Origin: Deinandra increscens subsp. villosa
Taxonomy: Eukaryota; Streptophyta; Magnoliopsida; Asterales; Asteraceae
Direction: 5' to 3'
Assembly (NCBI GenBank): GCA_039602395.1
Contig: JBCNJP010000006.1
Coordinates: 59,828,429 to 59,892,428 of the forward strand
Length of the DNA stretch: 64,000 nt
Shown here: piece after piece, positions 1-11,319 of the stretch
How positions within the stretch are numbered: the first letter of the stretch is position 1
How the letters are laid out: every line of letters starts with the position of its first letter
Translations under genes and position numbers: made by a program
Notes under the pieces: generated by a model
The model's input: the letters and a program-made list of their open reading frames with translations, nothing else
Databases searched by the model: none
Told to the model about the DNA's origin: nothing

Positions 1-3000
1 TGATTTATAATGTTGAAAAACTATTTTAAGTTAAAAAAACAACTTTTTTAGCAGTCTGCAGACGTTAAAAAACAAACAGTCTTCTTCTTACAGACTGCAG
101 ACGTTTGGTCCACCTCTTCTTCTGCAGATGTCTGCAGATGTGGTTCGCAGACTGCAAACCTTTTACCTCTACAAAAACAAACAGCACCTAAGTGTTTCGT
201 CTTCGTTGGAAGCTCTGTGTTCAAACCTAGACATGATTAATTTAGTTTATGAAGTAGTTTAGGAGTATAGTTGTTTTGCCGTTCAAATTTTTTATACTCG
301 AGTAAGCTTTCTTGAGACAGAATTGCAATCCTCCATACTGGATTTGACACTCCGAAGTCCGGACTTAACTCACCGAGAACACTATCAAGAAGAGGTATGG
401 TGGCGTGAGTTGGAATAATTTTTATAACACCACACAACCATTCACGCTGTGGAAATCTTGGCGGAGAAGAGCCACACAACCCACCCACACAGATGGGTGG
501 GGTGGGGTGGGGTGGGAGGGGGTGTTTAACGTCGTCGTTCCTCGTTACTTCAACCCACAGAGAGTGTGACGAGGTATACCATTTGCCCTTCCATCATACT
601 ATATTTCACTTCACTCCGATTCACTTGACTCCTTATTTAATAAAAAAGTATCCCTAGTTTTTTAAAATATTACATAGTAAATAACAACTAAAATAATTTA
701 TTAAAAACTTTCACTAATAAATAGAGAAATTACATGATATTATCTAAATAAAAATAAAATTATATATTAACTTCCATTACATCCATTACATCGTCCGTCT
801 ATTTTGGATGGTTTTTAAAAATGTAACGAATTGTGAGATGGTTAACAGTTGTACCCTCAATATGTTAGTATTGTTCGAGTCATCGTCAAAATGTTGGTAT
901 CATTCCATCATTATGCGGTTGCCGTAGATTCAGGTAAACTTGTTCTCCTTCTCAAAGTGTGCCACTTCTAGCTGAGTTGATGACAAGTAGTGATGGATTC
1001 AAAATATTTTTCACCGAAGTCACTTATTTTCAGTGCATGAATTTATATTACCTCCGATTATAGTTTAAGGTCGGGCCGGTCAAGTCGGGTTCAGTTTTAT
1101 CAGTAATCAAGTACCTAGTAATAATTCAATATCCAAATCCAACTGATGAACTAATGAGGTATCCATATAACTAATAATCTAAGTAAATATAAAAGGGGCA
1201 TTTACATATATCCCCCTACTAAGTCATTTTATTACATGTTTACCCAAATAGAACTAAAATTTGTGTTAAACTAGGTTCCGAGAACACTTGCGTTGCCACG
1301 AGGACGCAAAAGGAAAAATTGTCTCCTTAAGCTAAAGATGTAAAAAAAAATTAACGGAACATCGAAAACATTAAAAAACAGACAAAAAAAACCAAATATT
1401 GATTTCATTGTAGAGACACTATTAAAAAAATAAAAATTGAATAAATTGTTTTACTATTCGAGTACTATCATCACAACATTATTTTATTATTTTGTATATA
1501 GGGTATAATTTGAAATATGTGACAACTAAATAGTCAATGATCTAATGTATAACATCTTTAATATATAGAGTTTGTGGTCTTGATGTTTTATGATATAGAA
1601 GCTAAAGTTATATATGATAATTTAGGAATTACATGAGAATTATGTGTTCAACTTAAAAAGGGAACAAAACAACTATTCAAATTAAAGAAGCAAAAAAAGG
1701 GGAACGAGCAAGATGGAGCTTTTATCCATTGAGCCAATTAAACAATTTTTAACTAAATGATTCACCATCTAATAAAACACTCTTTTCACTACATAAACAC
1801 AAGAAAGAGACTGTATTTCTATGACTATGTATCCGTCATCGATGATATGTACAGCATTTAGCACGTTCAAGAACCGAATAACAACACGTGTATAATGTTG
1901 AGGTTTACAAGCTCTTTCAAAACATTAACCCAAAATTTTGGAAACACTTCTTACTCTTGGACCATGCATTGGAGTGACTTGTTTGGATTCATATTTAATA
2001 AACTATGTGTAGATTACAGATAAACTAATAAGTTTTTTTATATGAAAAATGTTCAATTTTGGTGGTTATTTATATGTAAAAATAAAAATAAAATTTCTTT
2101 TCCTATTCTAGTTGTTTTGTAGGGTATTATTTAAAAGAAAAATTACACCGTAGAAAAAGGCGTGAATATGTTGCGTTGAGCAAAGAAATATGTTGATCGC
2201 AACATCAAGATGATTTACAGACGTGGTCCATACCGGATAGTCTTAATAAGAGAGCGGTTGGCCCTTTGGATGTCCATGTGAAATTTGATTATAAAACCAT
2301 TGATTTAAATAGTTAATATGTCCTTTTATGAGGCCCGTGGTGACGTGGTCTCTCTTAATCCAAACATCAACAAATATGATCTTTTTTTATACCAATTAAT
2401 ATTAATAATACCATGATAATAAAAGCATCTCCCATCACTTTGATGAGAGCAAAACTATTTGGAATACCTACAAACTACAAAGTCAATAATAGGGACTTAA
2501 AATGGAAAGTTGGAAAATGGTTGTGTTTATAGATACATATATATTTGTTTGTATATATGTACAAGAAAACCAAATCACATGGCACCATCTACAAAAACAT
2601 ATATATTAACAATTATATAATATGGTTTTAATTATTTTCTGTTTGATATTATATTCTATGACTCATTAGAAATGATTGGAACATATGCAAGTAGGTAGGA
2701 TGGTGGATCATTAGAGTCCAAATTTTACTAGATTAGGTAAACCACCTTCCAAATAATTGTGGTTTATATTCTAGATACATGGCATTCATATTCTCCATGT
2801 GACATGTTAGTGGGTGAACAATCCAACATCAATATTCACATTTCAACAAAGTTGATAAATATTAGAGTAATTAGCTACACATCTTCTATCATTAATGATT
2901 ATATAAAAATCAAACATAACATAGTAACTAAAACCAGAAAATATGATTTTTAGAAAATTGTTTAAAGGTTATTTGTTTAGTTTGGTTTAATTTCGTTATC

Positions 3001-3097
3001 TATTTTTAGCGAGACAATCATGTTGTTTAATTAGATAAAATATAAGATACTATCTCTATTCAAATAAAATTTGATAGTACAAGAACACCTATAAAAC
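1..3097. other. AT-rich intergenic DNA, no gene seen
   Basis: I see no credible coding region. The first 160 bases contain several copies of the short motif gcagtctgcagacgt and its variants (near 50, 100, 125 and 150). A G-rich tract lies at 495-522. The remainder is AT-rich with short open frames only, none with recognisable protein sequence. Confidence 0.6.
495..522 (+). repeat. GGGTG microsatellite, potential G-quadruplex
   Basis: The GGGTG/GGGGT unit is repeated about five times and ends in a run of five G. There are at least four closely spaced G-tracts, which is the sequence requirement for an intramolecular G-quadruplex. No gene sits next to it. Confidence 0.6.
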
Positions 3098-3100
3098 TAA

Positions 3101-3378
3101 GGCTATTCGTAATGGGGCGTTTTTGGGCTCCATAACGCCCCATAACGCCCCGTATAACGCCCCGCCCCACTACGCTGGGGCGTTATGGGGCGTTATGGTG
3201 CCCAAATTCGCCCCGGGCGTTAGGGATAAAACGCCGAAGAAAGGTTTAAAAGTAATGATTGTGGGGCGTTATAGGGGCTTTATCCACTACACCATAAAGC
3301 CCCATAAAGCCCCTTGTCCAGTCATCGTCCACATGGCGGATAACGCCCCATTTGGGGCTTTATCCACTACACTTAGCC
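3101..3378. mobile_element. Tourist-like (PIF/Harbinger-type) MITE, near-complete copy
   Basis: The 278-bp element begins GGCTATTCGTAATGG and its other end read inward is GGCTAAGTGTAGTGG (11 of 15 positions equal). TAA occurs directly outside both ends (3098-3100 and 3379-3381), the 3-bp TWA duplication expected of PIF/Harbinger elements. The interior is far more GC-rich than its surroundings and consists of many direct and inverted copies of gggcgttatgg, so a transcript would fold strongly. There is no transposase. A second, truncated copy starts at 44702. Confidence 0.7.
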
Positions 3379-3814
3379 TAAATAAAATATGAAATACAGA
3401 AAGAAACTTAATTCTAACCGATGTTATAGAAAATTCTTTTGCAAAAGTAGAAAGAATAAAACGTTATAGTTTTTGTTGAGGCCATATTTTTGAGACATTT
3501 TCCTTAAAAATATATATAAAAAATTATATATTTGCTCATTCATAAACTTGTTTCCTAGGCAACAAAAAGAAGAAGCGGTTAATATTGTCAAGTTAACCAA
3601 TGAGCCTGAATTTGCACCAAAATGATTGCTGAACTTTTGAGTATGGTTGAGTGTTTTGAGAGATTACTAAGTCTTCCAAGAATGTGTTTGTTTTAAAATG
3701 TATTTTAGTGTTCTTATTAGTGACATTAATAGTCATTTCAACTTTTTTTTTAATGCACTCCACTCAATCAAGATATGGACTACTCCTTCGCTTCAGGGTT
3801 AAAAATAAAATTTT

Positions 3815-3986
3815 AGATTCAAAAATGCAATACTAATCAAAATTAAATATTTTCATTTAAAAAATATACATTACATAATAAATAAAAACCATAATAAAAT
3901 AGATTCAAAAGTGCAATACTAATCAAAATTAAATATTTTCATTTAACAAATATACATTACATAATAAATAAAAACCATAGTAAAAT
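3815..3986. repeat. Tandem duplication, two 86-bp units
   Basis: The units start with agattcaaaa at 3815 and 3901 and differ at only a few positions. Both are AT-rich and noncoding. Confidence 0.8.
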
Positions 3987-5032
3987 ATAACATTAAAATG
4001 AGACCATAATTTAAACAAAAGATGTGTCTAAATTTAATACATAGTATGAGACCATTTTTTTTCAAAACAATTATATTTTGGTTGAAACTAAGTTAAATTT
4101 AAAAAAAAATTATAAAATACCATGTATCTTGATTTTTTAAAAGTTTACTAAATACAAATTATTTATAAAAAAATACGTTAGATGCTTAATTAATTAAAAA
4201 GGAAAAAAGATCAAGTAAGGGTTTGTGTGAACAACCGCAGGCAAGAATTAAAGAGGCGTGAAAGGATGAAGGGAATAGCGTTCCTCGTTCATCACGCCAC
4301 ATGAAGACATGGTGAAATAGTCCATATCTCTTAGTCTTATTGTATACCATCATTAAACTCAATATTAAAAAGAAAACTATAATAAATACCAAAATAAAAC
4401 CATTCTCCATAGAAAAACACGATATTCCGAAAAGTATAGAAATATCAAAACTAAAAAAACAAAAGGACGACCAGGCTGTCTCTCAAATTCCATGGATCTA
4501 AACTCATAGAATACCCAAACCAGATTTATTTACCCAACAAAAATACTCATACTCACAAACTATCATAGATCCAAAACAGCAAATACAGACTCGATGAACC
4601 AACGAAATAAGATCACGAATGGACTGGAAAGTGGAAAAAGATAAAATGTAACTTAAGAAAGTAGAAAAGTTATTAGCTTCTGAGATATATGACTTTTTTT
4701 TTTGGAACGGTAATGCATTAGAACGGGCAAAGAACCCCTAGCAAGAAGCTAGAGGCCGCCAACAAGGAACATTACAAGCAAAAGGAATACCACGATTCCC
4801 AATTAATAATACGAGACTTACATCGATTCACAAACCATAGAAAACTCCAATATTTTATTTTAAAAACCACCCGATGAACCGAAGGGGATTTGTGATTACA
4901 AGAAATGATGTGTTCTAATTTACAAGAAATCCTAAATCCCTTTAGTAACCTAGAGAGAACAAAGGAGATCTTTTGAGAATGAAAGTGATATAAAGGGGAG
5001 GGATCAAGGGAAAACCAAAGAAAAGTGAAAAA
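3987..5032. other. Intergenic; possible SINE 3' tail on minus strand near 4690-4775
   Basis: AT-rich DNA without a gene. At about 4690-4702 a poly(T) run is followed by ggaacggtaatgc. On the minus strand this reads as ...ccgttcc-poly(A), the same kind of 3' end as the SINEs at 5824 and 14970. Only the tail region is recognisable, and no tRNA-like head or clear target duplication was found. Confidence 0.35.
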
Positions 5033-5395
5033 ACCAAAAAACAAAACATTTTTTCTCAATAACTTCTTCATATATTGATAATTTTTAAAAAATAATTTCA
5101 CCAAAAACTCTATAATTTTATTAGCTTTATTTCTGGAAAAAAAATTAAAAAGAAAAAAAAGTTTAGTGATTTTTTTATTGTTGCATCATGCATTAGTACT
5201 AATAGTATTGTTGCATGATGCATTAGTGTTGCATAATGCATTATTAATTTTAAAGCTAAAATTCGAATTTTGTTTTATTTTTTAGAAAAACTCAAAAATG
5301 TTTTTAAAGTTTTTTTTTTCCAGTATACTTAATATCATTAAAAGAACATATAAAAAAAAACTTTTTATTTTTTGTTTGGTTTTTTGGTTTTTGCA
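5033..5395. repeat. Dispersed AT-rich repeat, copy 1
   Basis: This stretch matches 57596-58070 over most of its length. Shared segments include ataacttcttcatatatt, ttagtgatttttttatt and tttttaaagtttttt. The core carries repeated, partly palindromic gcatcatgcattag/gcataatgcatta motifs. No TIRs, LTRs or protein are recognisable, so the class is unknown. Confidence 0.6.
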
Positions 5396-5600
5396 TATTG
5401 TTTGGTTTTGCTTGGAACATAACCCGTGATATAAAACCCTAAAAGCGGATGTAAAATTATAAAGCATCCGGACAGAACTCTTGATCTGTCTGGACGCTTC
5501 AACCCAGCTTAGCCCATTAGCTTCTATCTTCTTAGTCCATTGGGCCAATCAGCATAAATCCAGATAAGCCCATCAAAACTCAAATGACAATACCAATGAT

Positions 5601-5824
5601 CTCTAGCCCAATTGGCTAGAGGGAGGTACCCAAGACATTATAAATGGGGGAGGTCTTGGGTTCAAGTCCCACTTGTAACAAAAATAAATAAATGGAGTTT
5701 ACATGTTGGGCCAGGGGGTTTTCTCATCTATAGTGAGTTTCCTCCTGATGGGGATTGGAGATGATCGGGTGGGTGGGTAATGCCCCCGTCAGTGATCCAA
5801 ATTTGCCGTTCAAAAAAAAAAAAA
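5601..5824 (+). mobile_element. tRNA-derived SINE, plus strand
   Basis: The head has an A-box-like ttggctagagggagg near 5612 and a B-box-like gggttcaagtccc near 5659, spaced as in a tRNA gene. An unrelated body follows, then the 3' end gccgttc and a 13-A tail. This is the head-body-poly(A) layout of plant SINEs. No target duplication was recognised, so the copy may be old. The same gccgttc-A(n) end recurs in the tiny insertion at 11067. Confidence 0.65.
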
Positions 5825-6203
5825 GAGAACAACAAACGGTAGGTGATAATTATGGAGACTGAAAACACATTATTATATGAAGTAACACTATTTAAAGTTT
5901 GAATTACACGATACTTTTAACATTGTCCCCATTCTTCCGTAGCCTTTTTTAAGTGAATCCAAATTAGGTTAACATCATGACCCTTCATTTTAATGTTCAA
6001 CAATCCGATTAGAGGTGTTCATGGTTTGTTTTCATAGATGTTAGGTCAAACCGAGAATCTAAACCGTTAGTACTAAATTTTAATCATCCTAAACCAAAGT
6101 CAAATCGTTAAAAATTTGAAGAAAAAAAATCAAATTGAACCATTACGAACGATTTGGTTGCGGGTTAACTCTTTTTTTTTTAGTTTTAAAAATATAAGAT
6201 AGG

Positions 6204-6693
6204 TATCTAGTTTCTTTTAATTTTTCAAAAATTATCATGAGGATCTGAACATTGTTCTACTTATATCTGTAAATATAGTGGTAAATTTTGTAAAACATAG
6301 AATGTAAATTAAAGTAAATAAAACGATTATTTAAGTATGTTGATGGAAGGATTCAGAATTAATCCAGCTAGAGTTAGAAATAACATATAAATAACCCAAT
6401 GTACATGAAATTTTAGTGGGTTTGAAATTATATAAAAAAATGCATATCTAGTTTCTTTTAACTTTTCAAATATTATAGTGAGGATCTCAACATTGTTCTA
6501 CTTATATTTGTAAATATAATGGTTTTATTTGAAGTTTGTAAAATATAGAATGTAAACTAAAGTAAAATAAAACGATTATTTAAGTATGTTGATGAAAGGA
6601 TTCAGAATTAATGTAGCTAGAGTTAGAAATAACATATAAATAATCCATTCTACATGAAATTTTAGTGGGTTTGAATATTATAAAAAATATGCA
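6204..6693. repeat. Tandem duplication, two units of about 241-249 bp
   Basis: Two diverged units start with tatctagtttctttta at 6204 and 6445. They share long blocks such as aaacgattatttaagtatg and gctagagttagaaataaca. Several indels separate the copies, so the duplication is not recent. No coding content. Confidence 0.8.
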
Positions 6694-8773
6694 TATCTTT
6701 GGGCCAGAAATAAAACAGTCCAGTTATTTTGATCAAGAATTGTACAGGGACTGATGCCTGAAGGTTAGGAGTCCAGATGGGCCTTAATTTATCGTGGACC
6801 ACGCTAGAGTTTGGAAAAACCGGCTTGAAAAATCGAATCGGTTTCAAACTGGATCTCGATCCGGTCTATAAATCGTGTAATGTAGAAACCGAACTGACCA
6901 GCCGGTTTTTCTCCTGTGGTTATAAATCAGTTTCAATCCGAACCCATTTCAATAATCGGTTTCGCAGTTAGAAAATATTTCTGTTTTGGAGCTCTTTCGA
7001 AACATCAACGCAATATAGCCGGTTTTTTCCAACCATTTTTAGCCCAATATGCAACTACAAATAGGTGTGAGATGTTTTAGTTGAATTGCAACCAATAAAA
7101 AGCACCCTCAACTCTCTTAAAAGCTCAAATGTCAAACTGGAAGGATCAAACTGTGATGGGGATTGTAACAACCGTGATAAAATTCAAAACAACAATCAGA
7201 TGTCCAACACTTTGAGCAAACTATGATTTATGTAAGATGACAACCAGTATCGATAGGGTTTGCTGCAAGACTTGGGATAGACCCCCCCCCCCCCCCCCCG
7301 GTCACAGAGAGAGATAGAGAGAGTTCATTTTGCAAACCATGAGGCCATGAGGTGAAGAGCGGTTAGGTGGTGATCAAAATTTGCACAATACATTGCTTTA
7401 GGTATTTATGTGTATAATCATCTAGGGTTAGGTTCAAATTAGAACTTTATATTTTGAGAACTTTTAAAAATCAAATTTCACTAATTTTATCATTTTATGT
7501 GGGGACCACTATAATTAATAGGGGTTTTCTATATATATAAACTGGTTGCTTAGATTATAATGGTTCTTAAAAGTTTCAAACTCAATTAGTTCTCAAAAGA
7601 TCTTCTCCCTAATCATCTACAATGTATAAATCATCATACATAAACACATCCTCCTTCTGAAACGCTTCAACTTCTAATCACAAAACCACAAGTTCTTTAT
7701 CCATGCTCATCTTCAAGTTCATTCAACCCATATTCCTTTTTTAACTATTGTAATAATTTTCATTTGAAGCTAAAAAATAGTTATAAAAGATGACGACAGG
7801 TTGAAAGAATTTGAAAAGGAGTATAGATATCAAAATCACGATTCGTGTAGTCAAGAAAGTTCAAATGTTCCACAAATATTATGTGTCTGTGTCTTTATGA
7901 TTTGAACATATACATTTGATTATTCACATAAAGTGTGCATTACAATGCTTTGTAAAAAAAATATTTAAAATGACCAATCAAGCGAACTTTATTAATTTTG
8001 TTACAGTGATTTGTTAATTCAAAAGAATCGGAATTGACTATCACATATGAAGAGCTTGACGAGAAGCAAATGCAAGCAAACTGCTTGTAAATACCTAACC
8101 GATATAACCATCACCCATTTGCATTTACAATAGTTTAGTAGAGTAGCTTTTCTTAATTTTTTTAACTCATGTTTTATTTTGGAATAGCTTTATATTTTGT
8201 GTAATTGTTTTTTCTAGTTTCATGTACTATATTTTATTGGTTTTAAATTATGTCTAATATATATAAAATGTATTAAAAAAAAGGTAATCTGGAGCACATA
8301 AAACCCACTCATACGCATATGGATATACCACTCTCCATGTGAACGGGTATGAGTGTGATGGTGAATGGGAGGTGACGTCTACCTAATAACACTTTTTACT
8401 TACACTCATATGGATATATTTAGTTCCAAGGGGACAATTTCGTGGTAAAAATGGTGGCTCCTCAATCAAAAGGATGTGGGTTTAAATCCTACAAAATGCA
8501 GATGTAATTATGCAATTATTTAGTGACAAACACTTATTTAGTGTTCTGTCCAGAGTGCTTTTATGCTAGCGGCATAAATTTCCCATTTTTTGGATTTAGA
8601 AATGTTACCATGTTCATAAAAAAATCACTTACTAGTTATTTGTTTGTCTATTATATATACACCCTCTGAATTCTAAACCCACACCATCTGTGGATGGCCG
8701 TTTACTAACAAGCTGAACGGTCATCGAGACTAGTATTTGTTAAAAAAAGCTCCCACATTTCATGTGGGCCCAC
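6694..8773. other. Intergenic; C18 homopolymer and possible tRNA-like segment
   Basis: No gene is seen. A run of 18 C occupies 7282-7299 and is followed by a short GA microsatellite to about 7325. Near 8443-8500 there is a weak tRNA-like pair of boxes (tggtaaaaatggtgg, then gtgggtttaaatcct) that could be another SINE head, but no poly(A) tail or target duplication supports it. Confidence 0.45.
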
Positions 8774-9501
8774 CAGGGGCGGAACTAGAAATTTTTTAGG
8801 GGGTCCACAATTTTTTTTACGGAATCGATCACTAGCTTTATATGTTTCAGTTTCATATAAACGTACATAAAGAATTTTGGTGTATTACTTACTAAATAGT
8901 TTTTAATGTAGGCGCGCGTAGCGGCACGACATTACGAGTAAAGAAAAATAACCGACTAATACATGATTTGATAAAAAATTATATACCGTAACATTGATAG
9001 CGATATAATAGTAAAAAAATAATAGTAAATGGATAAAAAGGAATAGAAAAGAAAAATTAACGCGAGAAAAAAAATATATGACAAAATGTATGCCTATTAA
9101 AAAGTCTATATTTTTATATATTGTAAAATTTCAGTATAAAAAGGGTCTAAGATTAATGTATTTAAAAAGAATGGGTCTATAATGAAAGTAAATAAAAAAG
9201 AGGTGGAAAATGAAGTACCCCATTTACTCTCCTAATTTATAGCATTAAAATTAATAAAGAAAGCTAAGAAAAATAAAAAAAAATGTTGAGCTCAAGATTT
9301 GAACTTGCACCCCTTCAAAATCAAGCAAGGGATCTTACCACTAGACTAGTTGTTTGCTTTGTTTTATTTTCACAAACTTAGTATTTATTAACTCCTCTTC
9401 CAATTTTTTTTTTACAAAAACCGTTCACATAATTTCCACTTTGTGTACGAGGTTGAGGGGGTCCACGGAGACCCCCTGGGCCTAATATAAATCCGCCCCT
9501 G
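8774..9501. mobile_element. hAT-type nonautonomous element with 8-bp TSD
   Basis: The ends are CAGGGGCGGAACTAG and, read inward from the other side, CAGGGGCGGATTTATATTAG. The flanks GGGCCCAC at 8766-8773 and 9502-9509 are an exact 8-bp direct duplication, which fits the hAT superfamily. The interior (728 bp) has no transposase. It contains a tRNA-like segment on the minus strand at 9289-9351. Related short elements occur at 28740 and 53485. Confidence 0.8.
9289..9351 (-). other. tRNA-like segment (A- and B-box) inside hAT element
   Basis: Read on the minus strand, ctagtggtaagatc resembles a pol III A-box, and about 30 bases later tgcaagttcaaatcttg resembles a B-box. A full cloverleaf with a good acceptor stem is not evident, so this is more likely a SINE head or tRNA relic carried by the transposon than a working tRNA gene. 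Confidence 0.35.
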
Positions 9502-9540
9502 GGGCCCACTACTCATTGGATAGCCATTTAATATATTGTT

Positions 9541-9905
9541 GGATAGCCATCTGGGTCTGATTAAATAAAAGGGGTGGTATGAGATTTGTAAAATGTGTGC
9601 GTATCCCATTTGTTTTCATTTATGCATGAACTTGCCTCTAATTTCCTTTTTTTATCAAAAGTTGGAAGTTAGAGCAAACAACAATTCATTTGTTTCCATT
9701 TATGCATGAACAATTCATTTATGGAAGCTAGAGCAAACAAAAGTTGGAAGATAGTCATCTTGTTCTGATTTAATATGAGGGGGGGGTATGAGATTTATGA
9801 AATGTGTACTTAATATAATAACTAACACCCATTTGTTTTTATTTATGCATGAACTTGCCTCTAATTTCCTTCTTTATCCAAAAGTTGGAAGTTAGAGCAA
9901 ACAAG
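9541..9905. repeat. Diverged tandem duplication, period about 220 bp
   Basis: The segments gatagccatctgggtctgat... and gatagtcatcttgttctgat... (near 9541 and 9752) are each followed by the same order of motifs: tatgagattt, atttatgcatgaacttgcc and aagttggaagttagagcaaac. The boundaries are fuzzy. The second unit contains extra bases. Confidence 0.65.
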
Positions 9906-11051
9906 TCAAGAAACAAACAATGAAAGTTTGTAAAATTGTATTTGCAATTTGCAAACTACTCCAATAGAAAACAATAGACAAGGTCCAAATTTGGTGGCCC
10001 AATTAACTCGAACCCAACAATCTTAGTTAAAAAGGTTGGCCTAAACAATGTTTGGTGAATTAATTACCAAACGGCCATGAGTCCAAACCCCAAACTCGAA
10101 ACCAAAGTTTATATAGTTTTCAGGTTCGGTTTGATTCCTAACCGGTTCTTATCAAACTGATTTCTATATCGTTTTAGGTTTTGAGTTGGAAGCCAGTTTC
10201 AGTTCTCGGGCCGGTTTTTATTTTTCATCTCTATTACTAAACCTACAATATATTTTTTTAGAAATAAAATGGCTCGTAATTGTTAAAGGAAAAACTTTGA
10301 GGTCTTATCTTGTTAGGCAGAGCGGAGTGAGGAATAGTTTGTCGCGGTGCCGGCGGTTTCGCCGGCAAACACCGCCGCCGGTCAAACGGCGCCGCCCAAA
10401 ACCGGGGTCTCGCTGCTAGTTTTCGCCGACGGTAACTTGTGCTTAGGCTTGGCCCATCACGTCACCATGATTAGGCTCGTGAAATACATATGAACCAACA
10501 CTCCCCTCATTTCCCGTGTTGCATCTTCAAATAAACATCCGACTTTTGACTTTGTCATTGAACCTTCTAAATATGCAAGCTCATTTTCAAATAAACATCT
10601 GTTTTTTTCTTTTTTACTTTGTTATTGGTACTTCAAATAAGCAAGTTTGTTATTGTACAAAGTTTTGGAAAAAATTTAAGCCGTACTTTTAAAGATAGTT
10701 GCGTTCTCTATTTTTGTATAAAATGGATTTATCTAGTAAAATGTACGATATATCATAACAAGTCTTCACTAATTAACTTTGCAAGATTTGAAAGTCCAAT
10801 TTTAACGATTAGAATATTCCCTCGTAATACAAGTGTTTTTTAACTACACGAGATTGTAATAGTTAACAACCACCATTTTAGTGGCACCACCTAATTCCCT
10901 TTTAGCCTTTTTAGGTACCGTTGTGATATCATCCATTATAAACTTTTTTTTAAACTATGACAATAACAAGAGCAAGTAGCGTTAAAATGTCATGGCAATA
11001 AAAAAGTTATCTTCTTTAAAAAAGTAATATTTTCTCTCTAGAAAGTAAAAT
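9906..11051. other. Intergenic upstream of subtilase; GC-rich hairpin at 10341-10415
   Basis: Mostly AT-rich and noncoding. At 10349-10366 gccggcg and cgccggc form a perfect 7-bp inverted repeat around gttt, embedded in about 75 GC-rich bases that stand out from the flanks. No gene or known element was recognised. Confidence 0.4.
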
Positions 11052-11066
11052 AACTCAGAGGATATT

Positions 11067-11081
11067 AGCCGTTCAAAAAAA
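11067..11081 (+). mobile_element. Extremely 5'-truncated SINE-like insertion with 15-bp TSD
   Basis: The 15-mer aactcagaggatatt is present exactly at 11052-11066 and 11082-11096. Between the copies lies only agccgttcaaaaaaa, matching the 3' end gccgttc-poly(A) of the SINE at 5824. This looks like a retroposition event that copied only the last few bases of a SINE RNA. It lies about 240 bp upstream of the subtilase start codon. Confidence 0.65.
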
Positions 11082-11241
11082 AACTCAGAGGATATTTAAA
11101 AAAAAAAAAAGGAATTATGGCATGGGCAGTTTTGATTGGCCAATACAATAATTTACAAGTAGCGTAGTGGTAGGTACTACCTACAAGTGGCTCATCTTCA
11201 ACACCCAATAAGAATCTGACACGTATTCACCCGGTCCACCA

Positions 11242-11257
11242 TTTATTTAATTTAATA
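11242..11257 (+). promoter_or_regulatory. TATA-like region of the subtilase gene
   Basis: The sequence tttatttaatttaata lies about 65-80 bp upstream of the ATG at 11320. It is followed by a CT-rich leader (tcttctcccttcccc), the usual arrangement of a plant core promoter with a short 5'UTR. There is no transcript evidence, and AT-rich matches are common here. Confidence 0.35.
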
Positions 11258-11319
11258 TTTTCCATTATCTCTTTTTATCATCGTCTTCTCCCTTCCCCAA
11301 GAATATTCAGGAACCAACA

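Noticed and set aside
3123..3392. Open frame across the Tourist-like MITE
   Set aside because: It arises from the repeated gggcgttatgg motif. MITEs of this kind do not encode protein and no domain is visible.
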